In this document: positions 13,848-23,713 of the stretch, piece after piece
How the letters are laid out: the number at the start of each line of letters is the position of its first letter
Position numbering within the stretch: position 1 is the stretch's first letter
From: JAHJDR01 sp964609965
Lineage (GTDB): Bacteria; UBA10199; JADGCS01
Length of the DNA: 46,262 bases
Assembly: GCA_964609965.1 (NCBI GenBank)
Contig: CAZSTS010000019.1
Coordinates: 1 to 46,262 of the forward strand
Reading direction: 5' to 3'
The notes under the pieces: generated by a model
The model's input: only the letters and a program-made list of their open reading frames with translations
Told to the model about the DNA's origin: nothing
The model's database searches: none
Program-made: the position numbers and the translations under genes

Positions 13848-15199
13848 TAGTTTGTAAAAAATAAGAGAAATCGAAAATAAACAAGTAAACTAATCGCATC
13901 CATGAGAAAATGTATAAACCGTGAACTCGCTGGTTGTGGATCAAAATTAAGTTTCTGAAAAATCAATGGGATCAAAAGTCCAATGCTAATCGAAATCACC
14001 GTCACCATAACAACACCCAGACCTAATCCAAGAGAAAACATCATCAGATTTTCAAATCTAAAATACGAATAGGAAAACACCGCCACCGACAGCAATATAG
14101 CCACCAAAAGCGTGATCATGATTTGCCCCCAAAAGGCCTTAATCGCGCGCGAACGCTCAATATCCACCTCTAAAATACCTTGTGTCACAAACGTGTGTGT
14201 TTGAGTGGCCATGCTTCCGCCCAACCTTAAAACAAGGGGAGCAAAACAAAGAAGAGCAATTTCTTTTGGAAAAAACTTAAAATAATAGAGGATAATCTCA
14301 CTACACAAAATACCACCAATAAAAAGCAGTCCATACCAAAGCGTACGTGAACCAAAAGCACGCCAGTACGAGAAATCCTCAATCGCCTCTGCCTCTACCC
14401 CTGCCATTTGCAACACATCATCCTGTGCTTCATCACGAATGTAATCAATCACATCATCGACAGTGACCATGCCCACAAGCTTACCTTCATCATCCTCTAC
14501 AGGAAGACTCACAAAATTATATTCCTCTACATAATTGGCAGCCTTTTCTTGTGAATCAAAAACATTCATCTTAACCACATCACGACTCATGAAGTCCTTG
14601 AGTTTACGCGAACCTTGCACTTGCAATAATTGTCTGAGCGATATGACGCCCACAATACATTCATCCTCATCCACCACATAAATGTAATAAATACTTTCTA
14701 CGTTTTTTGTATTTTGAATCTGACTAATGGCCTCTTTAGCCATGATGTTTTGTTCAAATTTATGAACGTTCACCGCCATGATACGACCACAAGTGTCTTC
14801 AGCATATTGCAGGATTTCGGTTACTTCTTCTTTTGTGGATTTTTTCATTAAAGAAAGAATCTCTTCTTTGGTTTCTTCTTCAAGTTCTGCCAAGAGAGCT
14901 GCCACTTCATCCTCAGGAAGCTCCTGCATCACCTTGGCAATGTGAGCCTTATCGCTAGTAATGTCGATATATGTTTGAACAAACTTACCCTCGAGTTCAA
15001 CAAAAGTCTCAGGTTCTTGATTGGTATCTTTGATCTGGCCGATAACATGAACACCGTCTTCGTCAGGAAGCTCTCTAATCACAGCAGCAATTTCTGAGGG
15101 ATGCGATTTTTCTAGGATGCGGCGAATATTGGCATCTGCATTACGATTCAGAAGTCTCGTAATACTATGATGAAGCATTTCAACTCGATTTATTTTCAT
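13847..15199 (-). CDS. mgtE: Magnesium transporter MgtE
   Basis: 450 residues in standard MgtE order: cytoplasmic helical N domain (~1-130), two CBS domains (~131-195, from CGRIMAVNVHKFEQN, and ~196-255, from MSRDVVKMNV) and five membrane helices (~275-448), including FAPLVLRLGGSMATQTHTF near the pore. MgtE is a Mg2+ channel closed by Mg2+ binding to its cytosolic domains. An AGGTGAG site precedes the start, 17 bp after the pfkB-type gene. No riboswitch-sized leader exists between them. Confidence 0.95.
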   Translation of the reverse strand: MKINRVEMLHHSITRLLNRNADANIRRILEKSHPSEIAAVIRELPDEDGVHVIGQIKDTNQEPETFVELEGKFVQTYIDITSDKAHIAKVMQELPEDEVAALLAELEEETKEEILSLMKKSTKEEVTEILQYAEDTCGRIMAVNVHKFEQNIMAKEAISQIQNTKNVESIYYIYVVDEDECIVGVISLRQLLQVQGSRKLKDFMSRDVVKMNVFDSQEKAANYVEEYNFVSLPVEDDEGKLVGMVTVDDVIDYIRDEAQDDVLQMAGVEAEAIEDFSYWRAFGSRTLWYGLLFIGGILCSEIILYYFKFFPKEIALLCFAPLVLRLGGSMATQTHTFVTQGILEVDIERSRAIKAFWGQIMITLLVAILLSVAVFSYSYFRFENLMMFSLGLGLGVVMVTVISISIGLLIPLIFQKLNFDPQPASSRFIHFLMDAISLLVYFRFLLFFTN

Positions 15200-15216
15200 A
15201 AACTCACCTAATAATC

Positions 15217-16131
15217 CTAAGAAATGGAATTAAACTGAACTAGGGATTCAAACGCTGCAAAACGAGCTTTGATATCATCCTGCGTCAACTCACGGAGTCT
15301 ATCACACCCAAATTCTTCTACATTAAAACTCGCCATGACTGACCCACACACAACTGCTGTTTTAAGATTGTCAAAATTGATATCAGAGCACTTGTCTAAA
15401 TACCCCATCATCCCGCCAGCAAAGGTATCACCAGCCCCTGTGGGATCTTTTACTTCTTCGATTGGGTAAGCTGGAGCACTGAATATTTTGTCTTCATGAA
15501 AAAGCACTGCCCCGTATTCACCTCTTTTAATCACAAGCGTTTTTGGTCCCATTTTTTGTAGTTCTTTAGCCCCAAGCTTGAGATTATTTTTACCTGTAAG
15601 CATTTTCATCTCTTGATCGTTGATCACAATCATGTCCACCATTTTGATGGCAGTGATAAGAGACTCTCTCGTATTGTTTATCCAGAGATTCATGGTATCG
15701 AGCGCGATAAATTTTGGTTTACCTGCTGCTTCGATAACATGTTTTTGGAGATCAGGGTGAATATTGGCAAGGAAAAGAATATTTGAACTCTGATAAGCTG
15801 GTGGCACAACTGGTTTGAAATTTTCAAAAACATTGAGATGAGTCTCAAGTGTTTGAGCCTCGTTCACATCATCACCGTAGCGGCCCACCCAGTGAAAAGT
15901 TTTACCGTCTTCGATAATTTGGAGTCCTGCTGTATCGATCTTATGTTTCTTGAAAAACTCAATATGCTCTGGTGGAAAATCACCACCAACCACACCTATC
16001 ATACACACTTGAGTGAAAAAGCTGGCTGAGACAGAAAAATGAGTGCAAGCCCCTCCCAAGCACATTTCTTTCTTTCCAAACTTGGTTTCGAGTGTATCAA
16101 GTGCCACGGATCCTACGACAGTAATAGACAT
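15217..16131 (-). CDS. PfkB-family sugar/nucleoside kinase
   Basis: 304 residues, strong AGGAG site. N-terminal signature CLGGACTHFSVSAS (~24-37) and the C-terminal ATP/anion-hole motif DPTGAGDTF (229-237, catalytic Asp235) are intact. The fold is ribokinase-like: ATP-dependent phosphorylation of a sugar, nucleoside or related alcohol. The substrate cannot be read from the sequence. First gene of the operon with mgtE and recO. Confidence 0.9.
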   Translation of the reverse strand: MSITVVGSVALDTLETKFGKKEMCLGGACTHFSVSASFFTQVCMIGVVGGDFPPEHIEFFKKHKIDTAGLQIIEDGKTFHWVGRYGDDVNEAQTLETHLNVFENFKPVVPPAYQSSNILFLANIHPDLQKHVIEAAGKPKFIALDTMNLWINNTRESLITAIKMVDMIVINDQEMKMLTGKNNLKLGAKELQKMGPKTLVIKRGEYGAVLFHEDKIFSAPAYPIEEVKDPTGAGDTFAGGMMGYLDKCSDINFDNLKTAVVCGSVMASFNVEEFGCDRLRELTQDDIKARFAAFESLVQFNSIS

Positions 16132-16233
16132 AACTTCTCCTAATTATTAAGATAATCTAGAATCTACTATCTGCCTAATCTCTAAAGCTCAAGGAATATT
16201 TTGGGAAACGCGGCGACGTGCCAAAGGTTAGAT

Positions 16234-16295
16234 GTAGGGGCGACCCCCTGTGGTCGCCCGTCAAATTACGGGTGGGCACAGGGACCCACCCCTAC
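16234..16295. repeat. GTAGGGGC-type compound palindrome, copy 2
   Basis: Outer arms GTAGGGG (16234-16240) and CCCCTAC (16289-16295) enclose two hairpins (GGGCGACC/GGTCGCCC and GGTGGG/CCCACC), so the single strand could fold into a branched structure. Lies between the EF-hand gene and the pfkB promoter region. Confidence 0.65.
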
Positions 16296-16304
16296 AAGAT
16301 ACCC

Positions 16305-16341
16305 TAGACGCTAGACTCTAGACGTCAGACGTTAGACGTTA
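16305..16341. repeat. 7-bp tandem repeat
   Basis: TAGACGC, TAGACTC, TAGACGT, CAGACGT, TAGACGT and TAGACAC in register; the first is the reverse complement of GCGTCTA at 8145. It abuts the stop of the EF-hand zincin-like gene. Confidence 0.65.
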
Positions 16342-16349
16342 GACACATC

Positions 16350-18458
16350 TCACTCCTCACAATCGAGGTCATCTAGTAACATCATTAATATATTTTGATC
16401 ACATAACAAATAGGAAGGAATGTGCTCGAGTTCTTTAAATGGGCCCAAAAGAAAATCATCTATTTTTTTGCAAATTTCAAAATCATAGCAAATATCTTTA
16501 GCAATAAGAAGATAGACCAAAGCCCAGTATATAAGTTGAAAAGGGGCTTCAGAATTGCTGATAATGCTTATAAGTCTATCAGTTTTTCCTATAGTATTTG
16601 TTTCCATCTTATCATCAACCGCATAGTGAACAACTTTATCAAATGTTTCACAAAAAGAAGGCATTGCTTCTATCTTTGATCTTATCTCACTTATCACCTC
16701 AATAGCATATTCACTCACATAATCATCATCTGAAAGAACACCTTCTCTAACTATGCTGCTTACTAGTGAACCAAAATTATAAAAAGCCTCTTGGCCCTCT
16801 AGTTCCACATAAATAAGAGCCAATTCTGCACAAATATCAAAAGCCTCTAATAAAAAATCTTCTGGGCAAATCCCGCTGTTTATGAGTGTGTTTACAAAGA
16901 ATCTTTTGTGCCATAAATCTAGAGACAATGGCGAAGAAGGATCTAAAACCTTTACAATATGCTGACAAAAACGTTTCTTTATTACATCATAATATACAGT
17001 TAGGTAGCCGATTTTTTCCATAACCGTTGAAAAGCTACACGAATCCCTTTCTGTCTTATTTGCTTCTAGAACCCAGTCGTCACAAGAATCAAAAAATCCC
17101 TCAACAAGCTCTGCTGTTAATTCAAATAGTCCTGGTTCATCAGAATTTAAGCCAGATATAACTACATGGCTGATATAAGTATGAAAGTTCTCTGCTCTTG
17201 AAGAAGTTAAAAATAGATAATCTGCAGTAAAAAAACCTCTGATTTCTTCTAACGCCCCTAAACGCATTTCTAAGGGATAGGTTTCTTCTGAAACGAGATC
17301 CTTTATACAACTCAATTGATATTCTTCACAAAATACAGGCGTTATAAAAACATATTTCTGTATCATGTCCCAGGCCTTGGCAACCACATCAAGATTTCCT
17401 GATCTTAAATAAAGTATGACCTCGTTCAAGGTTTTAACTTTACGCTCTTCTGATAAACTCACACGTTCAAATCGGCTCTCACAGATTGAGAAAAAACCAT
17501 CTAAAGCCTCCTCAGAAGTATAATGTTGTGACTCTGCAATTGTTTCATAAATATTCCGACAAGAATAGGCTGAAATAGCACCGTTATCTAGAAGAGTCTG
17601 TTGGCTCGCTTCATAAGAACTTATTTCTAGAGGAGTCAGAGGTTGAGATAAGCGTATCTTTTCAAATAACTCCTGATACACAATTTGAGCAGGGATATCA
17701 CAGGCCTCAGCGTTCTGAGAGGAATGAATCTCGTGAGTTGTCCGATCAGATGAATAAAAAGTATCATGTGCAACATCAGTAACTGTTGATATCGTATCAT
17801 CAATAGCATGATTAAGTTCATGGAGCATGAGATCAATGCCAGGACCTCGTTTTAATCTGATGGTATTTGTTTTTGGATTATAATCACCATCAGCATTCAC
17901 ATCTAATCCATGCACGGAATATTCTTCTACGAGCTCTTTCTTATCAACAAGCTGAATTGTTAAAGGTTGCTCAACCTGAATCCCATCCCTATCATCTTCT
18001 ACACTAAGCATGAGTAAATCATCTTTATCTACCACTGCAAGACATTCAGCAATATCTTCAACTTCTTCTGTCTGCGGTGGATTATCAGGATCACTTGATA
18101 GAATTATAAATTTATAACCCTTAACAAAAATCTCTTTAACAGGATCTTCTTTGTCAGATTTGCCCAAAAGAACATGAGGACTTGTATGAAAATAGGGATT
18201 AATTAATCTGGCTTTATTGGAGTCTGAGTGCTTTAAAACATTCCAAAAAGTACTGCTTCTCGCACCTTTCCACAGCCAATCCTGCTTCTTATCCTCTTCG
18301 ATAAGTTTGGCTGCTAAGGCGGCTTCTTCATGAGTATCAACTTCACTAATAACCTCATCAACCGTAATAGAACCATCTTTATCGGAATCAAGTTCCGCAT
18401 ACTGCTCGGCCTGATCTAATTCCAAATATTTTAATTTATCTACGTAGTACATACCCAT
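16350..18458 (-). CDS. EF-hand protein with HExxH zincin motif, unknown function
   Basis: About 702 residues from ATG 18458; the frame extends to a GTG at 18527, which would add a hydrophobic segment (LVIFVPIIC) that could be a weak export signal, so the start is open. Near the N-terminus is a complete EF-hand loop (DSDKDGSITVDE). In the middle, MLHELNHAID (HExxH) suggests a zinc-dependent peptidase site; a third ligand was not securely identified. A further Asp-rich loop (DVNADGDYN) precedes it. The C-terminal half (~370 residues) is helical and looks like HEAT-type repeats. I do not recognise a named family. It could be a calcium-regulated protease. Single gene, divergent from dnaE. Confidence 0.65.
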   Translation of the reverse strand: MGMYYVDKLKYLELDQAEQYAELDSDKDGSITVDEVISEVDTHEEAALAAKLIEEDKKQDWLWKGARSSTFWNVLKHSDSNKARLINPYFHTSPHVLLGKSDKEDPVKEIFVKGYKFIILSSDPDNPPQTEEVEDIAECLAVVDKDDLLMLSVEDDRDGIQVEQPLTIQLVDKKELVEEYSVHGLDVNADGDYNPKTNTIRLKRGPGIDLMLHELNHAIDDTISTVTDVAHDTFYSSDRTTHEIHSSQNAEACDIPAQIVYQELFEKIRLSQPLTPLEISSYEASQQTLLDNGAISAYSCRNIYETIAESQHYTSEEALDGFFSICESRFERVSLSEERKVKTLNEVILYLRSGNLDVVAKAWDMIQKYVFITPVFCEEYQLSCIKDLVSEETYPLEMRLGALEEIRGFFTADYLFLTSSRAENFHTYISHVVISGLNSDEPGLFELTAELVEGFFDSCDDWVLEANKTERDSCSFSTVMEKIGYLTVYYDVIKKRFCQHIVKVLDPSSPLSLDLWHKRFFVNTLINSGICPEDFLLEAFDICAELALIYVELEGQEAFYNFGSLVSSIVREGVLSDDDYVSEYAIEVISEIRSKIEAMPSFCETFDKVVHYAVDDKMETNTIGKTDRLISIISNSEAPFQLIYWALVYLLIAKDICYDFEICKKIDDFLLGPFKELEHIPSYLLCDQNILMMLLDDLDCEE

Positions 18459-18858
18459 ACTCTTATTTATTAATTCCCTGTATGAGCAAATTATCGGCAC
18501 AAAAATAACAAGAGTTGTGAAAAACACACATTATTTATGTTATTTGTAGACTAATAAAACCTCTTTCAACCGCGATCAAACAACTTCTATCTATATGTTT
18601 AATCAGTATATTTACTAAATTAAAGGCCCACTACTTTATTAGCACTTTTTGTACACTTTTTATTAAGATTTCTTTAACTAATTCGATAAAAAAGCCATTG
18701 AACAGGTTTATACTTTAATAGACAACAATAACATTGACACTTCCCCCCATCAGAGCAAAATGACAATACGATACAAGACTCCACGTATTCGTCTTGTATT
18801 TTAATATTACTTACGCTCTTATTCATCCTCTCCGCCAAGGCGGATCGGATGCGGTTAT
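18459..18858. other. Divergent spacer upstream of dnaE
   Basis: No gene seen. AT-rich to about 18730, then a TTGACA (18735-18740) without a convincing -10, a 9-bp-stem hairpin (18771-18799) and a CCGCC-AA-GGCGG dyad (18832-18843) just before the dnaE start. No classic ribosome site precedes dnaE. Confidence 0.4.
18771..18805 (+). terminator. Terminator-like hairpin in dnaE leader (possible attenuator)
   Basis: ATACAAGAC (18771-18779) and GTCTTGTAT (18791-18799) pair perfectly around an 11-nt loop and are followed by TTTTAAT. No upstream + strand gene needs it, so if transcribed it would sit in the dnaE leader, about 60 nt before the start codon. Confidence 0.45.
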
Positions 18859-21800
18859 ATGTTTAGCCACCTGCACCTCCACACAGAATACAGCCTCCTC
18901 AATGGCGCTACACGCATCAATGATGCGATAAAAAAGGCAAAAGAGTACGAAATGCCTGCCTTAGCCATCACTGATTATGGTAATATTTTTGGAGCTGTGG
19001 AGTTTTTTAAAGCTGCCCAAAGCCAGGACATCAAACCCATATTAGGATGCGAACTTTACCTCCCCTCTTACGATGATCATAAGGTCAAAAAATTCGTCCG
19101 TGGACAAGATAACTACTGGAATATCGTTCTCCTCGTTCAAAACCAAGCTGGCTACCACAATCTCGCTAAACTCATCACAATCTCATACTTAGAAGGATTT
19201 TATTACAAACCAAGAATTGATCTCAGCTTACTCAAAGAACACAACCAAGGCCTCATCGCTCTGTCCTCGGGTTTTAACAGCGAAATTAACCACCATCTTT
19301 TTGGTCAACACCAAGAAGAGGCTTTAAAAACAGCCAAAAAATACGCATCCCTTTTTCCAGACCGCTTTTACATCGAACTCCAAGACAATGGACTCCCTGA
19401 ACAGATCGATACTAACAAAGAGTTGATCTCGATCGCCAAAGAACTAGGTCTTCCTTTAGTCGCCACCAATAACATTCATTACATAGATCAAACCGATGCC
19501 GAAGCGTTTGAGACTTTACGAGCTATTCAATTATCGCCGTTTGCGTGTTCACAGTACGATTATTCAAAATTCAGAACAGATGGTTATTCTTTTAAATCCA
19601 CCCTTGAAATGGAAGAAAGTTTTTCTCATTGTCCAGAAGCCATTAGGAATACGATGGACATTGCCGAAAAATGTAATTTTAATTTTGTTTATGATGAGTA
19701 CCATCTCCCCCGTTATCAGACTCCTTCCAACATTACTTTAGAGAAGTACCTCGCAGACCTTACCCACAAAGGATTAGAAGAACGTTGGGAGCAAATCAAA
19801 AAAGTTTCTAAAGCCTCTGATGAAAATTTAACACAATACAAAGATCGCCTAAACCACGAACTCAAAGTGATCAATGAAATGGGTTTTGCAGGTTACTTCT
19901 TGATAGTAGCAGATTTTATTAACTGGGCTAAACGCAAAGGCATCCCTGTTGGCCCAGGTCGTGGATCAGGTGCTGGATCTTTAGTGGCCTATTCATTAAG
20001 AATTACCGACATTGATCCTCTGCCCTATCACCTTCTTTTTGAGCGATTTCTCAATCCCGAACGAATCAGCATGCCTGACTTTGATATCGACTTTTGCCAA
20101 GACGGTCGTCCAGATGTCATTAACTATGTTACAGAAAAATACGGCAATGTATCGCAGATCATCACCTTTGGTAAAATGAAGGCCAGAGCGGTTGTACGCG
20201 ATGTTGGCCGTGTTATGGATCTCGAATATGACTATGTAGATAAAATTGCCAAACTCATCCCAACAACTCTTGGCATCACGCTGACTCAAGCACTGGCAAC
20301 TGAACCAGATCTTAAAAAGCGCTATGAAGAGGACGAAACCGATAGACGGCTGATAGATATTTCACTCAAACTCGAGGGTCTTAATCGACATGCCTCAGTA
20401 CACGCTGCAGGTGTGATTATTACCGACAAGGCTCTTTGGGAACACGTCCCTCTTTACAAAGGTTCAAGCGATGATGTTGTTGTCCAATTTGACATGAAGA
20501 GTTCCGAAAAGATCGGGCTCATTAAGTTTGACTTTTTAGGTCTGCGCACTCTGACTGTTATCAACAAAGCTATACAAAACATTAAAAAATCCACTAACAA
20601 AGATATCGACATCACGACCATCCCCTTAAACGACAAAGCCGTCTTTAAACTTCTTTCTCATGGTGATGGCTGTGGCATATTCCAGCTTGAGTCCGCGGGC
20701 ATGCGCGATTTGATGGAACGTCTACAACCCAGCGGTTTTGAAGACATCATTGCTTTGGTAGCCCTCTACAGACCTGGCCCTTTGGGCTCTGGCATGGTTG
20801 ACGATTTTATTGAACGCAAAAAAGGTAAAAAAGATATCCGCTACATGCATTCCAAACTTAAAGATATTCTCAAAGACACATACGGCGTCATCGTTTACCA
20901 AGAACAAGTGATGCAAATTGCTTCTTTGTTAGCCAATTACACACTTGGCGAAGCCGATATTCTCAGACGTGCCATGGGCAAAAAGAACATCGAAGAAATG
21001 GCTGCACAGAAGAAGAGATTTTTATCTGGCGCTAAAGAAAACGGTCTCAAAGACAAAAAAGCAGAAGAGATCTTTGACCTCATGGCTAACTTTGCTGAGT
21101 ACGGATTTAATAAATCTCATTCTGCTGCGTACGCCCTTATTTCCTATCAAACATCTTGGCTCAAAGCTCATTTTCGAACTGAATTCATGGCCGCCATTCT
21201 CTCAACAGAAATGGAGGACACAGATAAGATCCTTATTTTTATTGATGACAGTAAAAAAGCAGGGATCCAACTGCTGGCGCCCGACATCAATAAAAGCGAG
21301 CGTGAATTTACCGTAGCCGACAACAACCTTATTCGCTATGGACTGGGAGCTCTTAAGGGCGTTGGTGAATCAGCCATTGAATCCATCGAAGAAGCCAGAG
21401 CCGAAGGTGGTCCTTTTCAATCTTTGTATGATTTTTGTTCGAGAGTCGACTTAAGACGCGTCACCAAAAAAGTCGTAGAAGTCCTCATTAAATCAGGGGC
21501 CTTCGATCAATTTAATTATCCACGCCAAGGTCTTTTCACTGTTATCGAAAAAATTGTTAATGCTGCTCTTAAAAAACAGCGGGACGAAGCCATTGGCCAA
21601 AGTGATCTTTTTTCTAGCTTAGACTCCGCCGAAAAAATGCCTGTAGGTCTCGAACTCAACGCAACAAGTGATTGGACTCAAAAAGAAAAACTCGCGTTCG
21701 AAAAAGAGGTTTTTGGTTTTTATTTTTCTGGACATCCTTTAGAAATGTACGAGGACAACCTCCACAAACTCACTACACACAACAGTTTACAGATTTCACA

Positions 21801-22311
21801 GCTTCCACCTAATATCGAAGTCACCCTTGGTGGCGTGATAACAACCATGCGCACTATTATCACCAAAGCAGGTGATAAAATGGCTTTTTTACAATTTGAC
21901 GATCTTTTAGGAAATGTTGAAGTCATTATTTTTCCTCGAACATATAAAAAAGTTCAAGAAGTGCTTACAAGCGATCAACCTCTCATCATTTCAGGAAGAG
22001 TTGACCGCACAGACACTTCTGGCAAAATAATTGGCGAGTCTGTTGTTCTGCTCAGTGATAAACTCGAGCAAACAACAAGAAGTGTTCATCTGCATTTATC
22101 TGCAAAACAACTTACAAACGAAAATGTTAAAAAAGCTATGGGAATCTTAAACGAGCACCAAGGTCAAAGCCGTATTTACTTTCATTTAAAAAAGAAGGAA
22201 GATTACGAAGCCGTGATTGAACTACCACCTGAATACAGAGCCATGGCATGCGAACCCTTGCAATACCATTTGAATAAGTTATTTGATGAAAAGGTGGTAA
22301 AGTTTCAATGA
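18859..22311 (+). CDS. dnaE: DNA polymerase III alpha subunit
   Basis: 1150 residues, normal DnaE length. N-terminal PHP domain (FSHLHLHTEYSLLNGATR), palm with the catalytic Asp pair in PDFDIDF (Asp407, Asp409) and the third Asp in KFDFLGL (Asp558), fingers with GRGSGAGSLVAY, helix-hairpin-helix region (GLGALKGVGESAIESI) and a C-terminal OB fold (~990-1060). It is the replicative polymerase catalytic subunit. Starts at ATG 18859 without a clear Shine-Dalgarno; the N-terminal sequence fits the family exactly. Its TGA overlaps the hflX ATG by 4 bp. Confidence 0.97.
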   Translation: MFSHLHLHTEYSLLNGATRINDAIKKAKEYEMPALAITDYGNIFGAVEFFKAAQSQDIKPILGCELYLPSYDDHKVKKFVRGQDNYWNIVLLVQNQAGYHNLAKLITISYLEGFYYKPRIDLSLLKEHNQGLIALSSGFNSEINHHLFGQHQEEALKTAKKYASLFPDRFYIELQDNGLPEQIDTNKELISIAKELGLPLVATNNIHYIDQTDAEAFETLRAIQLSPFACSQYDYSKFRTDGYSFKSTLEMEESFSHCPEAIRNTMDIAEKCNFNFVYDEYHLPRYQTPSNITLEKYLADLTHKGLEERWEQIKKVSKASDENLTQYKDRLNHELKVINEMGFAGYFLIVADFINWAKRKGIPVGPGRGSGAGSLVAYSLRITDIDPLPYHLLFERFLNPERISMPDFDIDFCQDGRPDVINYVTEKYGNVSQIITFGKMKARAVVRDVGRVMDLEYDYVDKIAKLIPTTLGITLTQALATEPDLKKRYEEDETDRRLIDISLKLEGLNRHASVHAAGVIITDKALWEHVPLYKGSSDDVVVQFDMKSSEKIGLIKFDFLGLRTLTVINKAIQNIKKSTNKDIDITTIPLNDKAVFKLLSHGDGCGIFQLESAGMRDLMERLQPSGFEDIIALVALYRPGPLGSGMVDDFIERKKGKKDIRYMHSKLKDILKDTYGVIVYQEQVMQIASLLANYTLGEADILRRAMGKKNIEEMAAQKKRFLSGAKENGLKDKKAEEIFDLMANFAEYGFNKSHSAAYALISYQTSWLKAHFRTEFMAAILSTEMEDTDKILIFIDDSKKAGIQLLAPDINKSEREFTVADNNLIRYGLGALKGVGESAIESIEEARAEGGPFQSLYDFCSRVDLRRVTKKVVEVLIKSGAFDQFNYPRQGLFTVIEKIVNAALKKQRDEAIGQSDLFSSLDSAEKMPVGLELNATSDWTQKEKLAFEKEVFGFYFSGHPLEMYEDNLHKLTTHNSLQISQLPPNIEVTLGGVITTMRTIITKAGDKMAFLQFDDLLGNVEVIIFPRTYKKVQEVLTSDQPLIISGRVDRTDTSGKIIGESVVLLSDKLEQTTRSVHLHLSAKQLTNENVKKAMGILNEHQGQSRIYFHLKKKEDYEAVIELPPEYRAMACEPLQYHLNKLFDEKVVKFQ

Positions 22312-23576
22312 TAGACTCAACTCCTGAAAAAGCCTTTGTTTTAGGTTTTTTTCACAGAAAAAATTCCAAACACGAAGCCTTAGAAAGTTTTGAAGAGGCA
22401 AAAAACCTAGCTCTCACAGCTGGTGCAGAGCTTATTGGAGAAGAGTTTGCCGAAATCCGTCAATTTAATCCTTCGACTTTTCTTGGCAAAGGAAAAGTCG
22501 AAACCTTGGGTTTACAACTCACAGAATTAAAACCTGATCTTGTGATTGTTGATCACGAACTCTCACCTGTTCAAAACAGAAACCTTGAGGAGACATGGAA
22601 AACGCGCGTCATAGATAGAACTGGTCTCATTTTGGATATCTTTGCTCAACGAGCCCGTTCCAAAGAAGGCAAACTCCAGGTAGAACTAGCCCAATACCAA
22701 TACATGCTTCCACGTCTTGTGGGCGCGTGGTCACATTTTTCAAAACAACAAGGGGGTATTGGTGTGAGAGGCCCTGGTGAAACCCAGCTCGAAGTAGATA
22801 GACGTCGTGTTCGTGAAAGAATATCTATTATAAAAAAGAGTCTCACAAAAGTTACAACAGCTCGCGAAATCCACCGAGCCAGAAGACAGGCCGTGCCTAT
22901 TCCTACGATATCTCTTATTGGTTACACCAATGCCGGCAAATCTACTCTTTTCAATAAACTCTTAAACGCCCACGAACTTGCCGAAGACAAACTCTTTGCT
23001 ACATTGGATCCAAAAACAAAGAAGCTCCGCCTCCCTTCTGGTCAAAAAATCCTTATTTCAGATACTGTGGGCTTTATCCGCAACCTCCCCCACCAACTCA
23101 TTGAATCTTTTAAATCTACTTTTGAAGAAGTCGCAGAATCTGATTTATTGATCCACGTGATTGATGCGAGCCACCCTGATCGCACTCAACAAATCGAAAC
23201 AGTCGAAAAGCTTCTCTGCGAACTTGGTCTTTCTCACAAACCACTTATTCGGGCCATGAATAAAATCGATCTTATTGACGAAACACTTAATCAATCTGAT
23301 CCTACTGACGGCAACATGGGAAACATGGTCAGACTTTCTAGTTTAAAAAGTTATGGGTTGGAGAATGTGCTCGATAAAATCGAAGTCACCCTAAGCAAGC
23401 ATTATTACAAACATGTGCAACTTCTCATCCCTCACGATCAGGGCAAAGCTTTGAACATGGTTTACAACCATGGTTGCGTCCTTTCTTCAAAAAACACACC
23501 CGAGGGAACACTCATCACAGCCAACCTCCCCCAAAAATGGCATAATCTGTATAAGTGCTATGAGGTTGGGGATTAG
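22308..23576 (+). CDS. hflX: GTPase HflX
   Basis: 422 residues. N-terminal HflX domain, then GVRGPGETQLEVDRR linker, and G domain with P-loop GYTNAGKST (205-213), G3 DTVGF and G4 NKID. HflX splits stalled or stressed ribosomes using GTP/ATP. The 4-bp ATGA overlap with dnaE indicates translational coupling, an unusual partner since hflX commonly follows hfq. Confidence 0.95.
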   Translation: MIDSTPEKAFVLGFFHRKNSKHEALESFEEAKNLALTAGAELIGEEFAEIRQFNPSTFLGKGKVETLGLQLTELKPDLVIVDHELSPVQNRNLEETWKTRVIDRTGLILDIFAQRARSKEGKLQVELAQYQYMLPRLVGAWSHFSKQQGGIGVRGPGETQLEVDRRRVRERISIIKKSLTKVTTAREIHRARRQAVPIPTISLIGYTNAGKSTLFNKLLNAHELAEDKLFATLDPKTKKLRLPSGQKILISDTVGFIRNLPHQLIESFKSTFEEVAESDLLIHVIDASHPDRTQQIETVEKLLCELGLSHKPLIRAMNKIDLIDETLNQSDPTDGNMGNMVRLSSLKSYGLENVLDKIEVTLSKHYYKHVQLLIPHDQGKALNMVYNHGCVLSSKNTPEGTLITANLPQKWHNLYKCYEVGD

Positions 23577-23583
23577 GGTTCTC

Positions 23584-23697
23584 GGGGTCCCAGGTTACAG
23601 GTTACAAGATGCTGGATGCTGGATGCCAGATATGATAGACAAAAGATGATAATCGATAGTTTTTACGCTATTCGCTATTCGATATACATTATACTAA
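23584..23697. repeat. 7-bp period spacer repeats between hflX and htpG
   Basis: CAGGTTA twice, CAAGATG, CTGGATG twice and CCAGATA run in strict 7-bp register from about 23591 to 23632, followed by a second tract (ATTCGCT, ATTCGAT, ATACATT) at 23663-23697 that ends just before the htpG ribosome site. The whole hflX-htpG spacer is heptameric repeat. Confidence 0.7.
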
Positions 23698-23713
23698 ACA
23701 ATAGGAGACGCAA

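Noticed and set aside
18474..18495. Sigma-54-like site before the EF-hand gene
   Set aside because: GC is present but the -24 half reads GTGCC rather than TGGCA; too weak to claim.
18839..18852. GG-N10-GC before dnaE
   Set aside because: Only the dinucleotides match and the predicted start falls after the ATG.
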